Positions 24,877 through 34,553 of a stretch of 64,000 nucleotides of DNA are shown piece after piece; the stretch's first letter is position 1, and every line of letters begins with the position of its first letter. The notes below the pieces were generated by a model that saw only the letters and a program-made list of their open reading frames with translations, did not search any database and was not told the DNA's origin. Source of the DNA: Pseudahrensia aquimaris. Its GTDB lineage: Bacteria; Pseudomonadota; Alphaproteobacteria; Rhizobiales; Rhizobiaceae. A program made the position numbers and the translations under genes. Where the stretch lies: NCBI RefSeq assembly GCF_042676045.1, contig NZ_JBHTJV010000009.1:186001-250000 (forward strand). The letters run 5' to 3'.

Positions 24877-26826
24877 ATGGAAAACAAAATTTATCCCGTG
24901 CCAGCCGAGGTGGCCAAACGCGCTCATGCCGACGCTGCAACCTACCAAAAGATGTATGCTGAAAGCGTTGAAAGCCCTGATACGTTCTGGATGAAAGAAG
25001 CAAAGCGGCTCGATTGGATTAGCCCGCCAACCAAGGCCGGCAATTGGACTTACGAGTATCCCGATGTTTCCATCAAATGGTATGAAGACGGCACGCTGAA
25101 CGTTTCCGCCAATTGCATTGATCGTCATCTGGAAAAGCGTGGCGACCAGACTGCAATCATCTGGGAAGGCGATGACCCTTCTGAAGATGCGCACATCACC
25201 TACAGTCAATTGCACGATCAGGTTTGCCGCCTTGCCAATGTGATGAAGGCCAACGGCGTCAAAAAAGGCGACCGCGTTACCATTTACATGCCGATGATTC
25301 CCGAAGCGTCTTATGCCATGTTGGCCTGTGCTCGTATCGGCGCGGTTCATTCCATCGTCTTCGGCGGCTTCTCACCAGACGCCCTCGCCCAACGCATCGT
25401 TGATTGCGAATCCACATTCGTCATCACCGCCGACGAGGGGCTTCGTGGCGGAAAGAAAGTGCCGCTGAAACAAAACGCTGACAACGCCATCGAAATCGCT
25501 GCTATTCAGGGCATCCATGTCGAACACGTCATCTGTGTAAAGCGCACCGGCGGTGCCATCGGCTGGGAACCGGGTCGCGATATTTGGTATGGCGAAGCGA
25601 CGCAAGCCGCGTCTCCCGACTGCCCGCCCGAACCGATGAACGCGGAAGATCCGCTCTTCATTCTCTACACTTCAGGTTCAACAGGCCAACCGAAGGGCGT
25701 GCTCCACACGACAGGCGGCTATCTGGTTTGGGCCGCAATGACCCATCAATATGTCTTTGATTACCACGAAGGTGATATCTACTGGTGCACCGCCGATGTC
25801 GGCTGGGTGACCGGCCATTCCTACATCGTCTACGGCCCGCTAGCGAACGGCGCGATCACGCTGATGTTTGAGGGTGTGCCGAACTATCCCGATAATTCCC
25901 GCTTCTGGCAGGTTTGCGACAAGCACAAGGTCAACATTTTCTACACCGCCCCAACAGCCATCCGTGCGCTGATGCAGCACGGCGACGGGCCGGTCAAAGC
26001 CACCGACCGCTCTTCCCTGCGCCTGCTCGGCACGGTGGGCGAGCCAATCAACCCCGAAGCGTGGGAGTGGTATTACCACGCGGTCGGCAACGGCAATTGC
26101 CCCATCGTTGATACGTGGTGGCAAACGGAAACCGGGGGTCACATGATCACCCCCCTGCCTGGCGCGACAGATTTGAAACCCGGTTCGGCAACCACGCCCT
26201 TTTTCGGCGTTGTGCCCCAGTTGGTAGACAATGAAGGCGCAGAACTAACCGGTGCGGCTTCGGGAAATCTGTGCATCACGGCTTCTTGGCCCGGCCAAAT
26301 GCGCACGGTCTATGGCGACCATGAACGGTTCGTTCAAACCTATTTCTCCACCTACAAAGGCAAATATTTCACCGGCGATGGCTGCCGCCGCGACGAAGAC
26401 GGATACTACTGGATTACGGGCCGCGTTGATGACGTCATCAACGTATCGGGCCACCGCATGGGCACGGCGGAAGTCGAGTCCGCGCTTGTGCTTCATCCCG
26501 CCGTCTCGGAATCCGCCGTTGTTGGCTTCCCCCACGATATCAAAGGCCAAGGCATTTATTGCTATGTGACCCTTATGGACGGTGTGGAAGCGACCGACGA
26601 CTTGCGCAAGGAATTGCGCAATCATGTACGCTCGGAAATCGGGCCTATCGCTTCGCCCGACGCCATTCAGTGGGCACCGGGCCTGCCAAAAACCCGTTCC
26701 GGCAAAATCATGCGCCGCATCCTGCGCAAGATCGCTGAAAACGACTACGGTTCGCTGGGCGACACATCCACACTCGCTGACCCGTCCGTGGTTGATGATC
26801 TGATCGAGAACCGCCAAAACCGATAG
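24877..26826 (+). CDS. acs: Acetyl-coenzyme A synthetase (AMP-forming)
   Basis: 649 residues from the ATG at 24877, preceded by GGGAGAG; an upstream start at 24814 gives an unlikely extension. Activates acetate to acetyl-CoA through acetyl-AMP. Motifs: N-terminal P-A-F/E-V-A-K-R-A-H, P-loop Y-T-S-G-S-T-G-Q-P-K-G at 264-274, the W-W-Q-T-E-T-G-G region near 415, G-R-V-D-D-V-I-N-V-S-G-H near 520, and the regulatory acetylation Lys 610 in P-K-T-R-S-G-K. Full length and apparently intact. Convergent with hemY. Confidence 0.97.
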   Translation: MENKIYPVPAEVAKRAHADAATYQKMYAESVESPDTFWMKEAKRLDWISPPTKAGNWTYEYPDVSIKWYEDGTLNVSANCIDRHLEKRGDQTAIIWEGDDPSEDAHITYSQLHDQVCRLANVMKANGVKKGDRVTIYMPMIPEASYAMLACARIGAVHSIVFGGFSPDALAQRIVDCESTFVITADEGLRGGKKVPLKQNADNAIEIAAIQGIHVEHVICVKRTGGAIGWEPGRDIWYGEATQAASPDCPPEPMNAEDPLFILYTSGSTGQPKGVLHTTGGYLVWAAMTHQYVFDYHEGDIYWCTADVGWVTGHSYIVYGPLANGAITLMFEGVPNYPDNSRFWQVCDKHKVNIFYTAPTAIRALMQHGDGPVKATDRSSLRLLGTVGEPINPEAWEWYYHAVGNGNCPIVDTWWQTETGGHMITPLPGATDLKPGSATTPFFGVVPQLVDNEGAELTGAASGNLCITASWPGQMRTVYGDHERFVQTYFSTYKGKYFTGDGCRRDEDGYYWITGRVDDVINVSGHRMGTAEVESALVLHPAVSESAVVGFPHDIKGQGIYCYVTLMDGVEATDDLRKELRNHVRSEIGPIASPDAIQWAPGLPKTRSGKIMRRILRKIAENDYGSLGDTSTLADPSVVDDLIENRQNR

Positions 26827-26881
26827 GCTCGCGGTTCAATCGGCAACCCGGTCGTTCGCTAGTCCAATCAAGCCCAGGCAC

Positions 26882-28705
26882 TCAAAAGAAAAAGTTCTTT
26901 TTCTTCTTTTCGGGTACCCGCGGGCCGGGATCATCGGGACGGTGGTCAATCTGACCGTCCTGATCCTCGTCAAAATCGGTGTTCTTGAACGGTGACGCCG
27001 CTTCTTTCGCGTTTGCTGCTTTGGCGGTCCCACTATCAGCAGGAATTTCCCGGTCTACGATCTCATCAACCGCTTCCGGCTTGACGATAATTGGGGTCTC
27101 AGGCGCTTCGGCAGAAACTTCTTTTGCAGGCTCGTCTTCCAAAATCTCGGCGTCTTCGACGTCCGCTGAGCCATTGTCATCATCTAAGACAACTGTGTCC
27201 GTCCCGCTGTCGTCATCTTTACGGATATCCGCAGCAGCGCTGCCCTCCGGCGCGCCGGTCAACCCATAGACACCACCAGCCGCGGCCGTTGAGGCAACAG
27301 CTGCTTGTGCGATTTGGATTGTGGTCGGTTCGTCATCGTCATCCTCCTCACGGCGAGGAGACGCGCGGCGGCCTACCGGAATTTCGGAATAATCCAAAGC
27401 CCGGTCTACGCCACCGAAGTTCTCCACCGGCACTTTCCACTCGAACGCATCGAGCCGGCCCGAGACCGGCGACAGCGGAGCCCAATTCTTCGACACAATA
27501 CCATCGGCGGTCCACGCCGGATCGCGCGGCGCGGAGACCGCCCGTGCCAGCCATTCGCGCACCCGTCCTTGATCGCCATGCTCCGCTTCATCGAGATCGG
27601 CCATCATCAGACAGGCCCGCTCGCATGGATCGTCGGCCAGCACTTTGGTCAACTGGCCTCGGGCCGTGTCGTACTCACTTGCATCAATAGCAGCAGCCGC
27701 AATAAGCAAGCGGCTTTCGGTATGACCATCCTGCTTTCGTGCCAGTTTCTCAGCCAACTTCAATCTTTCCGAAGCTGTCTCGCCAGAAGCAACCTCCAAA
27801 TAAGCATCGGCAATATCTGGATGAGGCATTTTCTTCCAGGCGGTTTCCAGAACCTTGCGCGCCTTGCGCGGATCGCCCAACTGCTTGCACAAACGCGCCG
27901 CGGTCACCGCCGCTGGTGAAAGATCAGGTGCCAATTTGTGCGCCGCAAGCGCATGGGTGCGGGCCTTATCGGGGTCTTCGTCTTCAACCTGATTGGCCAG
28001 TGCCGTTAAGATGACAGCACGTTTGCGGGAATATTCCTCACGCTCCATCATGCCGGATGCGCGATTGGCATCGAGCGTTTTCAGCGCATCTGTCCAGTCG
28101 CCAAGATTACCCTGCAACCGCAAAAGACCGGCAGCAGCCCAAGGCGTCTCTGGCGAAACACCATAGGCCTCGCGGGCAAAATGGCCCGCAGCTTCCGCAT
28201 TGCCCTCGCGCTCGGCCTCATCATAGAGCCCGCGAAGGCCCAGCAGCTTGGTCGAATCGTCTTCCAGCATGGTCTCGTATTTTTGTCGCGCCACATCGCG
28301 GTTGCCTTCCAGCAGCGCAGTTTGAGCGTCGAGCATTTTCACCATCGGTTCATCTTCGAGATATTTCGAGCTCTGCTTCACCAGCTGACGAGCCAGAGGC
28401 GCATTGCCCGCACCCGCAGCCACAAGACCCCGTGACAGCGCGGCGTATCCTTTGTCACGACGCCGACCAGCGCTCCAGCGACCATAAGTCTGCGGCGAGC
28501 GTAGCAATTCCGAAATCAACCACCACACAATCATGATTGCGCTCACGATCACCGCGAGGGCGATAACAGCCCGCAGCAAGGTGATCTCCACGATCATGCC
28601 AAGCCAAGGCCAGTTGACCGTTACGGAACCGGGCCTATCGGCAAGCCAAGCAAAGCCTATCGCTGCAGCAAAAAGGATGATCAGAAAAATAACGAGACGA
28701 AACAT
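26882..28705 (-). CDS. hemY: HemY N-terminal domain protein with TPR region
   Basis: 607 residues. Two membrane helices (about 1-20 and 42-66) flank a short periplasmic loop, then a TPR-like helical region to about 420 and a long acidic, probably disordered tail that ends with a Lys/Phe cluster. This is the proteobacterial HemY family (not protoporphyrinogen oxidase), named for its linkage to heme genes; its biochemical role is unsettled. Order hemD-mic60-hemY on the minus strand is the usual alphaproteobacterial arrangement. A 59-base gap separates it from mic60. Confidence 0.9.
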   Translation of the reverse strand: MFRLVIFLIILFAAAIGFAWLADRPGSVTVNWPWLGMIVEITLLRAVIALAVIVSAIMIVWWLISELLRSPQTYGRWSAGRRRDKGYAALSRGLVAAGAGNAPLARQLVKQSSKYLEDEPMVKMLDAQTALLEGNRDVARQKYETMLEDDSTKLLGLRGLYDEAEREGNAEAAGHFAREAYGVSPETPWAAAGLLRLQGNLGDWTDALKTLDANRASGMMEREEYSRKRAVILTALANQVEDEDPDKARTHALAAHKLAPDLSPAAVTAARLCKQLGDPRKARKVLETAWKKMPHPDIADAYLEVASGETASERLKLAEKLARKQDGHTESRLLIAAAAIDASEYDTARGQLTKVLADDPCERACLMMADLDEAEHGDQGRVREWLARAVSAPRDPAWTADGIVSKNWAPLSPVSGRLDAFEWKVPVENFGGVDRALDYSEIPVGRRASPRREEDDDDEPTTIQIAQAAVASTAAAGGVYGLTGAPEGSAAADIRKDDDSGTDTVVLDDDNGSADVEDAEILEDEPAKEVSAEAPETPIIVKPEAVDEIVDREIPADSGTAKAANAKEAASPFKNTDFDEDQDGQIDHRPDDPGPRVPEKKKKNFFF

Positions 28706-28764
28706 AAACTATCCGAGCGCTGGCAGAGACAAATAAGACACAAAAGTCTTCTGGAAACCGGCCA

Positions 28765-30447
28765 TCAATTTGAGACGGTCGACGAAATGAAATTTTGAAC
28801 CGTGGCAGAAAGCAGATTGTCCGCTGTGATCCGTGCTTGCAAGGCATCAAACCATGATTGAGACGCCGCTTTGCCAGCATCCGGTAACGCTTGCCAGGCT
28901 TCAGCAGCGAGCACTGCATCACCCTTGCGCAGTGCTGAATCAATGCGACTGACGATTGCGTCTGGCGTATCGCCCTCAACGCCATCGATTGGCTTTACCT
29001 TCACCAGCGATTTGGCACCCGACAGAAGACGATCCGTTAGGCTCATAGCCGACTTGTCGGTGGTTGCATTGATTATGTCTTCGCTCACAGTGCCGAAGCG
29101 GGTCGCGAGTTCATCAACGGTCGCAACGCCAGAGGACGCAAAAGGTTCCAAAGCCACATAAGACTCACCTTCACCGCTCGCAGTTTTCAGTGTTTCCAAC
29201 GTCTGCGCAAATGGCTCGCCACGATCAACCTGACTTTTCAACTGTGCCGCAATCAGCGCAACAGCCGCTCTTTTGTCGGCTCCGTTGGAAACCTGCTCCT
29301 GAACCGTGCCAAGTGCCGCCTGCTGGCTTTCGACAGCGCCGGACAATTCGCCAACCTTGCTTTCAATCGCTGACAGGCTGTCATCCAAACCAGATTTCAG
29401 CCCTGCCAACTTCTCATCGACGGCCTCTGGTGTGACGAAGCTATCTGGCAATTTGTCCGTCTTGGCGCTGACAGCGCCAAGCGATGTTTCCAGCGCTCCG
29501 ATTTGAGATTGAATGGTTGCAACAGTCGTGCCGAGTGCAACCACGGTAGCCGGATCAACGCTTTCCTGCTGCGGCGCTTGTTTCAATTGCGAAACGTCGT
29601 TTGCCAGACCATCGAGCTTTTCGGTCACAGCCGCGAGGGCTGAACCATCAACTGCGCTATCTCCCGCAGAAGCTGAAGCAACGGCGCTGCTTAGCTCAGC
29701 CAGCTTTGCTTGCGCTTCGCTGACATAGGTTTCCAGCGAGATGATGCGGTTTTCCGCATCAAGCAACTTGCCAGCAACGCCCGGATCCACCGGATTAACG
29801 CCCTGCTCCAGCCGCGCATCGATAGCAGCAGCCAATTGATCAGGATCCGCAACAACGGGGGCGCTCGAAACTTCTTCCAACTGGGTCTGCAGATTAGCGA
29901 TTTGTGCAACCAGATCCGCACTCGTCTTTTGCAGCTCATCGGGAGTTACAAAAGTTTGCGTCTCGACAGCACCGAAATTCGGCAGATAGCCGGCCGCTTG
30001 CAAACCAGCGCCACCACCCAAAGCAAGAAGGCCACCAACGACACCTGCCGCAATACGGCCACCCGTGCCACCACCGGACTTTTCAGGTGTCGGCGGTGCA
30101 GTGGGCTTTGCAGGTGCAGCGGGTTTCTTGTCAGCCTGTTCCGCTGCCTTCGGTGCATCCACTGTTGGCTTTTCAGGTGCGGCCTCTTTCTTGTTTTCAG
30201 CAGCCAAATCCGCCTTCGGCTCCTTACCCGCATCACGACCGACACGGGGTGTAGAACGGCGGGAAGTCTCTTCGGCATTTTGCGCCTTAACGGTTTCGGC
30301 TTTTGTCTCGTCAGCCTTCTTCGCATCCGCTACAGGTGCTGATTTCGCGGCTTTGTTAGCTGCCTTTTTGCTGTCGGCTTCCAGGTCAATCGTCACCGGC
30401 TTTTTTGGTGTACGGCGACTGGCCGGGCGCTTGGGGGATTTGCTCAT
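28765..30447 (-). CDS. Mitofilin/Mic60-like inner membrane protein (COG4223)
   Basis: 560 residues: a Lys/Ala/Pro-rich cytosolic N-terminus (1-129), one Gly/Ala-rich membrane helix (about 131-154), then a long periplasmic region with heptad-like coiled-coil segments (about 170-390) and a helical C-terminal domain. Alphaproteobacterial Mic60 is the relative of mitochondrial mitofilin and shapes intracytoplasmic membranes or membrane contact sites; the gene is classically located between hemD and hemY, as here. The assignment rests on architecture and synteny more than on sequence motifs. An alternative name in databases is phage tail or COG4223 protein. Confidence 0.82.
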   Translation of the reverse strand: MSKSPKRPASRRTPKKPVTIDLEADSKKAANKAAKSAPVADAKKADETKAETVKAQNAEETSRRSTPRVGRDAGKEPKADLAAENKKEAAPEKPTVDAPKAAEQADKKPAAPAKPTAPPTPEKSGGGTGGRIAAGVVGGLLALGGGAGLQAAGYLPNFGAVETQTFVTPDELQKTSADLVAQIANLQTQLEEVSSAPVVADPDQLAAAIDARLEQGVNPVDPGVAGKLLDAENRIISLETYVSEAQAKLAELSSAVASASAGDSAVDGSALAAVTEKLDGLANDVSQLKQAPQQESVDPATVVALGTTVATIQSQIGALETSLGAVSAKTDKLPDSFVTPEAVDEKLAGLKSGLDDSLSAIESKVGELSGAVESQQAALGTVQEQVSNGADKRAAVALIAAQLKSQVDRGEPFAQTLETLKTASGEGESYVALEPFASSGVATVDELATRFGTVSEDIINATTDKSAMSLTDRLLSGAKSLVKVKPIDGVEGDTPDAIVSRIDSALRKGDAVLAAEAWQALPDAGKAASQSWFDALQARITADNLLSATVQNFISSTVSN

Positions 30448-30545
30448 CTCAGGCGATCCATCGGAGTCAACATGACATAAGACACTGCATGTGCCTCTTC
30501 TAATTTCAAACTAACGCAGCGCTGCTTGCAGGGTCAAAGTATTTG

Positions 30546-31244
30546 TCAGCCGTCTTTCGTCGCAAGAAGGTCAAACAAGGCATCTTGGGTAGGTTTTGAT
30601 GGAAACCGACACCTCGTTTGCAGCTCGTCGCCCAAAGCAGCAGCAACATCACCACTCAAAGCGAACAGGCTCACTTCGTCGGCCAGAGCGCCACCAACCA
30701 ATCGCGCAAAGACACGGGCTGTGCGCGGGGAATAAAGCAGTGCGGCACCAATGGCGCCACTGGAAAGATCATCCTGGACTTTTTGATCAAGTTTATCCGC
30801 TTCCGTGGTCCGATAAACCACCCAATCCGCACACCTGATATCAGCTTGCCTTAGGGCAAGCCCCAAATCATGCGCCACACTCTCCGCCCGTGGATAGAGA
30901 ATGTGAGTAAGTTTGGGCTTTATGGAGGTAATATGCGCCAAAACATCCAACGCGCTTCCATCAACACTATGGCAGTTTGTGAAGCCAGCCGTGCGAACAC
31001 AAGCTGCCGTCGCAGAGCCCGTGACCACAATTAAAACCGATTGCGCCGCGCTCCAGACCTCAACAAACCGATGGGCTGCGTTCGCGCTGGTGAGAATCAC
31101 GCAGTCAAAATCGCCATCCGGCATAGGGGTCTCAACTGGCTCGACCGCCAGCAACGGTGCAAGCGTTACCGTATGGCCAAGCTCCTCTAACAGACCAGCC
31201 GTTGCCTGAGCTGCTTCTGCAGGACGTGTCACCAAAACGTGCAT
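30546..31244 (-). CDS. hemD: Uroporphyrinogen-III synthase
   Basis: 232 residues. Two alternating alpha/beta domains; the N-terminal V-L-V-T-R-P and the central L-Y-P-R-A-E and Y-S-P-R-T-A-R-V-F motifs are typical of HemD, which closes and rearranges hydroxymethylbilane in tetrapyrrole synthesis. The ATG overlaps the stop of the heparinase-like gene (TAATG), implying translational coupling. hemC, the usual upstream partner in this phylum, is not adjacent. Confidence 0.9.
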   Translation of the reverse strand: MHVLVTRPAEAAQATAGLLEELGHTVTLAPLLAVEPVETPMPDGDFDCVILTSANAAHRFVEVWSAAQSVLIVVTGSATAACVRTAGFTNCHSVDGSALDVLAHITSIKPKLTHILYPRAESVAHDLGLALRQADIRCADWVVYRTTEADKLDQKVQDDLSSGAIGAALLYSPRTARVFARLVGGALADEVSLFALSGDVAAALGDELQTRCRFPSKPTQDALFDLLATKDG

Positions 31245-33037
31245 TATTCAGCTGGTTCCGGTTGATCCAACGGCGCCAGTAGATCGGGTATTTCTTCACT
31301 TTGGCCCTTCGACCGGCTCACCGTTTTGCGCTGACGGCGTTCCATGCTCCACCGAATTTCGGCATGGCGGTTGGACAACGCCCGCACGACGATTTGCTCA
31401 GTTTTGCGCGGTCCATTCTCTTGAGCAAAATGAATGCTCTCTTCCAAGGCGATGGGCGCATCGACACAAGTGAATGTCCAGGCCTCTTTGTCCGGTGCTG
31501 CCAACAAAATTGAATGACCATTTGCGAGCCTGCTAGCGCTGATGGTTGGCGGCAGGTGAAAACGCAGCACAATCTCACTGCCGTCGCCAGACGGTGCACG
31601 CGGGTCAACCCGCTCGAAACGATCGGCTCCGTTCAACATCCGGCCATTGTCCGACAAATGCACAATCCGGCGGTGAACCAAACCGTGTGAGGCAACATAG
31701 CCGTCATGGCTCGCTTCAATCTCCGGCTTGCCTTCATTGGTGCGCCGTTCATGCGTAACTTTTTCAGGCCACGTCAAAATAGGCGATGGTAGCGCCTCTG
31801 CCAGTCGGGCATTTTTGGCAAAGCGTGCCGATGATTGAGCACCAATAACCGCTGTGGAATGCGCCGCTGTCATCCGCCAGAAGGGACCATAGCTCTTCTC
31901 ATCAATCACCGGCTTTCCAGAATTGATGATAAACCGATTTTTGCCACTCGACATTTCAAACGACAAACATCCCGCCGCTGCATCAGCACTGGAGACACGG
32001 GACAGGGGAGCACCCGTATCCATAATCAAAACTGCGCCACCATTGCTGAGCCGCTCGTATCCGGTAAACGGTGCTGAATGTTGAATTTGGCTAACGGGCA
32101 AATGCGTTTCAACACTTGTGTTGTCTAGAAGCGAAACCAAAAGCTCTTGCGAAGGAACACCCGTGCCATTGAACTGCGCCAAGGTGCCATCGGAGTGGCG
32201 GAAAAAGCGCAAAGCGCCAATCATGCGGTCCACTGCACTGACCAGTGAAGACGCAGGCTCCCTGCCCGAACGGGCAAAAGCGTCCAACAACGGCCACATA
32301 TCTGCCAGCAATTCCACCAGCACTGCGGGGTTGCGCGAAATATGACCGCCATCGGCTAAAATTTGGCGGCCGATTTCCCGTGACAGATCTTTCATGGCTG
32401 CGCGAAGGTTCTTCTCGCGGGCACCGAAACACAAAGCAACATAGGTAAGTGCAACAGCACATTTCAGACGGGTAACATCGACTGGCAGTGTCGATTGTAG
32501 GCTTTGCAACAACCGCATCTGCTGGACCATCGAGCGCCGCATGTCCGTATTTGCTATAGCACCGGCATCTTGCATCAAATGCGGCGCATGGCATGTCCAT
32601 GAGATCAAGCGATCAGCAATAACGCCCGGCTCAAAGGCGCGAGGCTTGCGAACGCGCCCGCAAAGACGGGTCCAATCGGCAACAAAGGCCGACCCTTGCG
32701 CCTGTGCCAGTGCGGTCTCTGCCGCAACCAGATGTCGAAGCCACCGAAAGCCATGAAGCTCCCGCTCCCAATCTGGGTTCGGCGGGTTGGCGAGAAAAGG
32801 CGAATCCCCACTCAAATCCACAATCGCGCCGCCGAACGCATAACGACCACGGTAATAATCGCCCGCCATCTCAGGGTCAGCCGGACGCATATCGAGAGGA
32901 ACACAGGATTGTCTCGGCAAGGGTGCGCTGGGCAAAGTCATGCCGGAATAGGGACTGGACTTAAACCGCAACCTGGCACGTCGCCAAGTCTCGCTGGCCA
33001 GCACAGGAAACAATTTTATTCGCTCCGCAAACTGCAC
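31244..33037 (-). CDS. Heparinase II/III family protein
   Basis: 597 residues. An N-terminal alpha/alpha-toroid (about 60-340; F-G-G-A-I-V-D-L and F-R-W-L-R-H-L patterns) is followed by a beta-sandwich heparinase II/III domain (about 345-560) with Y-E-R-L-S-N-G-G-A-V-L-I-M-D-T-G. No signal peptide is evident. Members are polysaccharide lyases or related proteins; in Rhizobiales a copy of this type usually follows rsmB, as here, suggesting a conserved housekeeping role, not use of external heparin. Its stop overlaps the hemD start. Confidence 0.87.
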   Translation of the reverse strand: MQFAERIKLFPVLASETWRRARLRFKSSPYSGMTLPSAPLPRQSCVPLDMRPADPEMAGDYYRGRYAFGGAIVDLSGDSPFLANPPNPDWERELHGFRWLRHLVAAETALAQAQGSAFVADWTRLCGRVRKPRAFEPGVIADRLISWTCHAPHLMQDAGAIANTDMRRSMVQQMRLLQSLQSTLPVDVTRLKCAVALTYVALCFGAREKNLRAAMKDLSREIGRQILADGGHISRNPAVLVELLADMWPLLDAFARSGREPASSLVSAVDRMIGALRFFRHSDGTLAQFNGTGVPSQELLVSLLDNTSVETHLPVSQIQHSAPFTGYERLSNGGAVLIMDTGAPLSRVSSADAAAGCLSFEMSSGKNRFIINSGKPVIDEKSYGPFWRMTAAHSTAVIGAQSSARFAKNARLAEALPSPILTWPEKVTHERRTNEGKPEIEASHDGYVASHGLVHRRIVHLSDNGRMLNGADRFERVDPRAPSGDGSEIVLRFHLPPTISASRLANGHSILLAAPDKEAWTFTCVDAPIALEESIHFAQENGPRKTEQIVVRALSNRHAEIRWSMERRQRKTVSRSKGQSEEIPDLLAPLDQPEPAE

Positions 33038-33119
33038 TTTTTTCGCCCGATCAATGATTTCGAATCACAGTTTACAGGGAAACGGATAACTTCACACCGG
33101 GTACAAAAGGTGGACCGGG

Positions 33120-34553
33120 CTAGATCCGCTCAAAACGGGCTGCAAAAAATCCGTCCATGCCCTGATAAGCGCGCGGGTCAAGCGCTTCTCCATCACCAGC
33201 TTCAGGTGGTTCAACCTGATCGAGGTGACACGGCAGGGTGCGCACGGTGCCTTGACCGTTCACCAATTCCGCTCTTCCAAAAACATCATCAGCTGAGAAT
33301 GGCTGCAATTTCAGCGATGGCATGTCTTTGATCAAAGCCGCCACAACATCTTCGCCCTCGGTGCGGTCGATGGAACAGTTTGAGAAAAGCAACTGCCCGC
33401 CCGGCTGTAAGAAATCCGCTGCGCGGCGCACCATTGCCGCCTGCAGTTCGGCCAGTGCTGCAACGTCTTCCTTGGATTTGGTCCACTGCACATCGGGATG
33501 CCGACGGATCGTGCCGGTGGACGAACAGGGAGCATCAAGCAGCACACAATCAAAGGGAAGCGCAGGCTGCCATTCCATCATATCGGCTTGAACCAGATCA
33601 GCACCCATGCCGAGGCGTTTCAAGTTGAGTGCCAACCGCTCCAGACGGTCATGGCTTTGCTCAACCGCGGTAACGTTCGCGCCAGCGGCGATCAATTGCG
33701 CCGTCTTGCCACCGGGCGCAGCGCAAAGATCAAGCACCCGCTTGCCCGCCACATTGCCCATGAGATGAACCGGCAGATGGGCGGCAAAATCCTGCACCCA
33801 CCACGCGCCGTCTTCATAGCCTTCCCATTCGCTGATCGAGCCCTTTCGGCCCGTGCGGATGGAATTGCCTGCCAGCACCACGCCACCCAGTTTTTCCGCC
33901 CAATTCTCTGGGTTTTCCTTCACCGTGATATCGAGAACCGGTTCGATCATATGCATGAGGGCGGATTTTTCAGCCCGCTCCTGACCATAGCCTTTCTTAA
34001 GGCGCGACCACAGCCAGGGCGGCATATTTAGTTTGGCGCGCGCGCCCGCGTCCATGCGCGAGAACAACTTGCCACCCTCTCGCGCCATGCGGCGCAGAAC
34101 GGCATTTCCGAGCGAAGAAAACCGCACGGAGCGTGGCTCTTGAGAGAGGCTGGTCACCGCCAGATCAACAGCCGCGCTTTCCGGCACGTCCATGAACAGA
34201 ATTTGTGCCGCCGCCACGTGAAGCGTGTGGTGCAGATGACGCGCCTTTTTCGGCGGCTTGCGGTCCATCAGGCGGTCAAACGCATAGTCAATCTCGCCAC
34301 GGTGACGAAGCGCCGTGGTAACGATCGCACGGACCAAACCTTGATCCTGCTCGCTCAAGTCGCGGTAGGCTTGAGGGCCGTGGCGGGTGTCGAGCAAGCC
34401 ATCAAGGCCGCGCTTATCGTCGATCACTCTGGTCAAAACCTGTGCGGCAGCGACGCGAGCGGCAAGGCCCGGCTTATCTGGAGTGGCTACGCTTGCCCGT
34501 GGCTTGCAGCGTTGGTTGGAACGCTTTGCGTTGGATTTGGCAGAAGCGCTCAC
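33120..34553 (-). CDS. rsmB: 16S rRNA (cytosine-C5)-methyltransferase, RsmB/Sun family
   Basis: 477 residues from a GTG at 34553 that overlaps the htpX stop (GTGA), a typical coupling arrangement; an upstream TTG at 34592 is less likely. N-terminal NusB-like RNA-binding domain (about 30-160), then a Rossmann methyltransferase with D-L-C-A-A-P-G-G-K-T (SAM binding), D-A-P-C-S-S-T-G-T-I-R-R-H-P-D and S-N-C-S-I, giving the two cysteines of the m5C chemistry. Methylates C967-type sites of 16S rRNA in the cytosol. Order htpX-rsmB-heparinase is conserved in Rhizobiales from general knowledge. Confidence 0.92.
   Translation of the reverse strand: MSASAKSNAKRSNQRCKPRASVATPDKPGLAARVAAAQVLTRVIDDKRGLDGLLDTRHGPQAYRDLSEQDQGLVRAIVTTALRHRGEIDYAFDRLMDRKPPKKARHLHHTLHVAAAQILFMDVPESAAVDLAVTSLSQEPRSVRFSSLGNAVLRRMAREGGKLFSRMDAGARAKLNMPPWLWSRLKKGYGQERAEKSALMHMIEPVLDITVKENPENWAEKLGGVVLAGNSIRTGRKGSISEWEGYEDGAWWVQDFAAHLPVHLMGNVAGKRVLDLCAAPGGKTAQLIAAGANVTAVEQSHDRLERLALNLKRLGMGADLVQADMMEWQPALPFDCVLLDAPCSSTGTIRRHPDVQWTKSKEDVAALAELQAAMVRRAADFLQPGGQLLFSNCSIDRTEGEDVVAALIKDMPSLKLQPFSADDVFGRAELVNGQGTVRTLPCHLDQVEPPEAGDGEALDPRAYQGMDGFFAARFERI

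Noticed and set aside
26884..26910. A/T-rich inverted repeat AAGAAAAAG/CTTTTTCTT at the hemY end
   Set aside because: It is explained by the coding of the Lys-rich and Phe-rich C-terminus of HemY and has very weak pairing.
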